In this document: positions 5,593-7,153 of the stretch, in pieces
Numbering within the stretch: the first letter of the stretch is position 1
How the letters are laid out: each line of letters starts with the position of its first letter
Notes under the pieces: generated by a model
The model's database searches: none
What the model saw: the letters and a program-made list of their open reading frames with translations, nothing else
Told to the model about the DNA's origin: nothing
Source of the DNA: Paramuribaculum sp.
Lineage (GTDB): Bacteria; Bacteroidota; Bacteroidia; Bacteroidales; Muribaculaceae
Length of the DNA stretch: 7,153 nucleotides
Direction: 5' to 3'
NCBI GenBank assembly: GCA_009775605.1
Contig: VSPV01000125.1
Location: 1 to 7,153, forward strand
Position numbers and translations under genes: made by a program

Positions 5593-6960
5593 ATGAAATA
5601 TCGCTTTACATCCCGATTCGCGGCATTGCTGCTCGGATTCATAGTAACCTTCGGCGCCTCTGCTGAAAAAATAAGAGTGGCCTGTATGGGCAACAGCATC
5701 ACCTATGGTGCCGGCATAGCCAACCGCGATTGCAACAGTTATCCGGCGCAGCTCGCATGGTTGCTCGGCGAGGGATACGATGTGAAAAATTTCGGACGCA
5801 ACAGCGCCACATTGCTTTTCAAGGGGAACCTCCCTTATGTGGCGACTGAGGAATTCAACAATGCACTGGCATTCAATCCCGACATCGTTTTTCTGGGGCT
5901 TGGCACAAATGACACGAAGCCACAGAACATGCGCCATTTTGCTGATTTCAGCCACGACGCTTCCGTCATTATCGATTCGCTGCGTTCGCTCCCGTCACAT
6001 CCGCGTGTGATACTTCTGACGCCGATGCGGTGTTTCCTTTCGGCTGACAACGAAATTTCCGACAGTGTGAACCTGCATGTGATAGCTCCCGCCCTGCGCG
6101 CTGTGGCAGCCGAAAAGCATGTGGAACTTATAGATCTCTCAGGCTTTCCCGGCCCCTCGCTCGATGAATCGCTGATGCCCGACCGTCTGCATCCGTCGTC
6201 AATCGGCGCGGGAATGTTCGCAAGGCGTCTCTACGATTACCTGCGCCCCGAAGGCTACGACCCCAATCCCGCTACACACCCCGTTCCCGGCAATGAATAC
6301 CGCTCCGGTGCCGGATGGAAACAAGGCGCCGACTGGCATGCGGTAGCCCGGGAGATATCCGACTCTCTCGCCGCCTCGCCGGTGGACCTGCTGTTCATAG
6401 GCAATTCCATAACCCAGGGCTTCCAGGGGACAAGGCAGCTCGTCACATGGGGCCCGGGCCGTCAGGCGGTCAATGATATGTTTCCCGGCGTGCGCTGGCA
6501 GTCGGCCGGAATATCGGGCGACCGCACTCAGAATGTGCTCTGGCGCATTATCAACGGAGGCTACGGCAAGAGCCGCCCGAAGGTGGTGGTGATAACTATC
6601 GGTGTCAACAATGTGATAGCCGGAGACACTCCCGAGCGTATCGCAGCCGGAGAAATAGCCGTGGCCGAAGCCGCTGCAAAAGAATTTCCCGGCGCGTCAA
6701 TCTTTCTTCTGGGGCCTCTGCCTTGTGGCCATGAGCCGTCGGATCAGCGGCGCCTCGCCACCGACATGATACATTCTCTGATCAGTAAGGTGCAATTGCC
6801 GGCGCGAGTGAAGTATATCAATCCCACAGCATGGTTTGTGGATGCCGACAACCGCTTTGTTCCCGGTCTCTACGGAGGCGACGGTATCCATCTCACAGCC
6901 GACGGATATAAAGCATGGCTCCGCGGGCTTGCTCCATACATATCACCGGTTCTGAAGTAA
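5593..6960 (+). CDS. Secreted esterase with two tandem SGNH/GDSL hydrolase domains (possible sialate or carbohydrate O-acetylesterase)
   Basis: A 455-residue exported protein with a type I signal peptide (residues 1-24, GASA before E25) and two complete SGNH-hydrolase domains. Domain 1 (about 26-218): nucleophile S35 in CMGNSITYG, block II G68 in KNFGRNS, block III G104-T-N106-D, and D197-R-L-H200. It resembles GDSL domains annotated as sialate O-acetylesterases in Bacteroidetes. Domain 2 (about 262-450): S272 in FIGNSITQG, block II near G309 in GISGDRTQNVLWR, block III G337-V-N339-N340, and D430-G-I-H433. It resembles the PAF-acetylhydrolase-like branch, where GxNN is usual. A linker (about 219-260) joins them. 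Both catalytic sets look intact, so either or both may be active. The likely reaction is removal of O-acetyl groups from glycans in the periplasm or outside the cell. Two-domain sialate esterases such as NanS of Tannerella forsythia are known, but this substrate is inferred. The gene next door encodes a hexosaminidase. Confidence 0.9.
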   Translation: MKYRFTSRFAALLLGFIVTFGASAEKIRVACMGNSITYGAGIANRDCNSYPAQLAWLLGEGYDVKNFGRNSATLLFKGNLPYVATEEFNNALAFNPDIVFLGLGTNDTKPQNMRHFADFSHDASVIIDSLRSLPSHPRVILLTPMRCFLSADNEISDSVNLHVIAPALRAVAAEKHVELIDLSGFPGPSLDESLMPDRLHPSSIGAGMFARRLYDYLRPEGYDPNPATHPVPGNEYRSGAGWKQGADWHAVAREISDSLAASPVDLLFIGNSITQGFQGTRQLVTWGPGRQAVNDMFPGVRWQSAGISGDRTQNVLWRIINGGYGKSRPKVVVITIGVNNVIAGDTPERIAAGEIAVAEAAAKEFPGASIFLLGPLPCGHEPSDQRRLATDMIHSLISKVQLPARVKYINPTAWFVDADNRFVPGLYGGDGIHLTADGYKAWLRGLAPYISPVLK

Positions 6961-6979
6961 TCATGACATTACCGCAGAA

Positions 6980-7019
6980 AACGAACGATGGCGAACCTCC
7001 CGGCTCGCCATCGTTCGTT
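6980..7019 (+). terminator. 15-bp stem-loop after the esterase gene, probable transcript end
   Basis: AACGAACGATGGCGA (6980-6994) pairs perfectly with 7005-7019 around a 10-nt loop, starting 20 nt past the stop codon. No U tract follows on the plus strand, so it may terminate poorly alone or mainly protect the 3' end from exonucleases. On the minus strand four U residues overlap the stem end. A second hairpin, GTAATTTT (7049-7056) with AAAATTAC (7066-7073), lies further on and includes a T-run. Confidence 0.6.
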
Positions 7020-7113
7020 GTGGCTATGTGTGTAACCAATGTTCATTCGTAATTTTTTCTGATGCAAAATTACTAATTATTGCTGTCCGATAAAAACTTT
7101 TGAGGCAAGACAA

Positions 7114-7151
7114 AATTAGGGCTGATTCCATTTGCAGGAGTCAGCCCAATT
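7114..7151 (-). terminator. Hairpin at the right edge, probable terminator of a gene beyond the window
   Basis: GGGCTGATTCC (7119-7129) pairs with GGAGTCAGCCC (7137-7147), one pair being G-U, with a 7-nt loop. With A7118 bulged, AATT (7114-7117) and AATT (7148-7151) add four pairs. On the minus strand the stem leads into the T-rich TAATTTTG, so it probably ends a minus-strand gene lying to the right, convergent with the esterase gene. It could work in both directions, but the plus-side flank is cut off. Confidence 0.5.
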
Positions 7152-7153
7152 CA

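Noticed and set aside
7065..7072. TAATTTTG on the minus strand as a -7 promoter box (with a second copy at 7111-7118)
   Set aside because: It matches TAnnTTTG, but the region is A/T-rich, no -33 box fits, no minus-strand gene follows, and both copies fall in hairpin flanks better read as transcript ends.

Overview
The window looks like a chromosomal segment from a gut member of the Bacteroidales, possibly a Muribaculaceae-like organism. The reasons are Bacteroidetes-type promoter boxes (TAnnTTTG at -7 with a TTTG/TTG-like -33 box) before the genes, A/T-rich leaders with no clear Shine-Dalgarno, two lipoproteins with short 'SC' lipoboxes, GC-rich third codon positions, and a gene set (C11 protease, ROK sugar kinase, GH20 hexosaminidase, SGNH esterase) typical of host-glycan foragers. 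The taxon is inferred; no rRNA or other marker gene is present.

Layout. A minus-strand gene for a C11 (clostripain-family) lipoprotein peptidase occupies 1-1121 and runs off the left edge. A 255-bp divergent intergenic region (1122-1376) carries a promoter in each direction, a GTTAAC dyad and an 11-bp tandem repeat. A plus-strand ROK-family sugar kinase (1377-2390) follows and ends in a strong 14-bp intrinsic terminator (2413-2461). Then come about 560 bp with no convincing gene (2462-3021). This stretch holds a compact 73-bp element (2671-2743) in which three adjacent hairpins are closed by an outer stem, plus sequence that is open on both strands but looks non-coding. A minus-strand terminator (3022-3069) serves the large GH20 beta-N-acetylhexosaminidase lipoprotein gene (3140-5437). 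A 155-bp divergent region separates it from a plus-strand secreted protein with two tandem SGNH/GDSL esterase domains (5593-6960). The last 193 bp hold hairpins that look like transcript ends and no gene.

How the genes may work together. The GH20 lipoprotein would release terminal GlcNAc/GalNAc from host or dietary glycans outside the cytoplasm. The tandem esterase could remove O-acetyl groups (from sialic acid or another sugar) that block glycosidases. The cytoplasmic ROK kinase could phosphorylate imported glucose or GlcNAc. The C11 peptidase would cut proteins after basic residues. This shared theme is inferred from families; the genes are separate transcription units, with no SusC/SusD pair or regulator in view. 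I see no mobile element, CRISPR array, RNA gene of a known class, or clearly novel multi-gene system. The most unusual item is the three-hairpin intergenic element.
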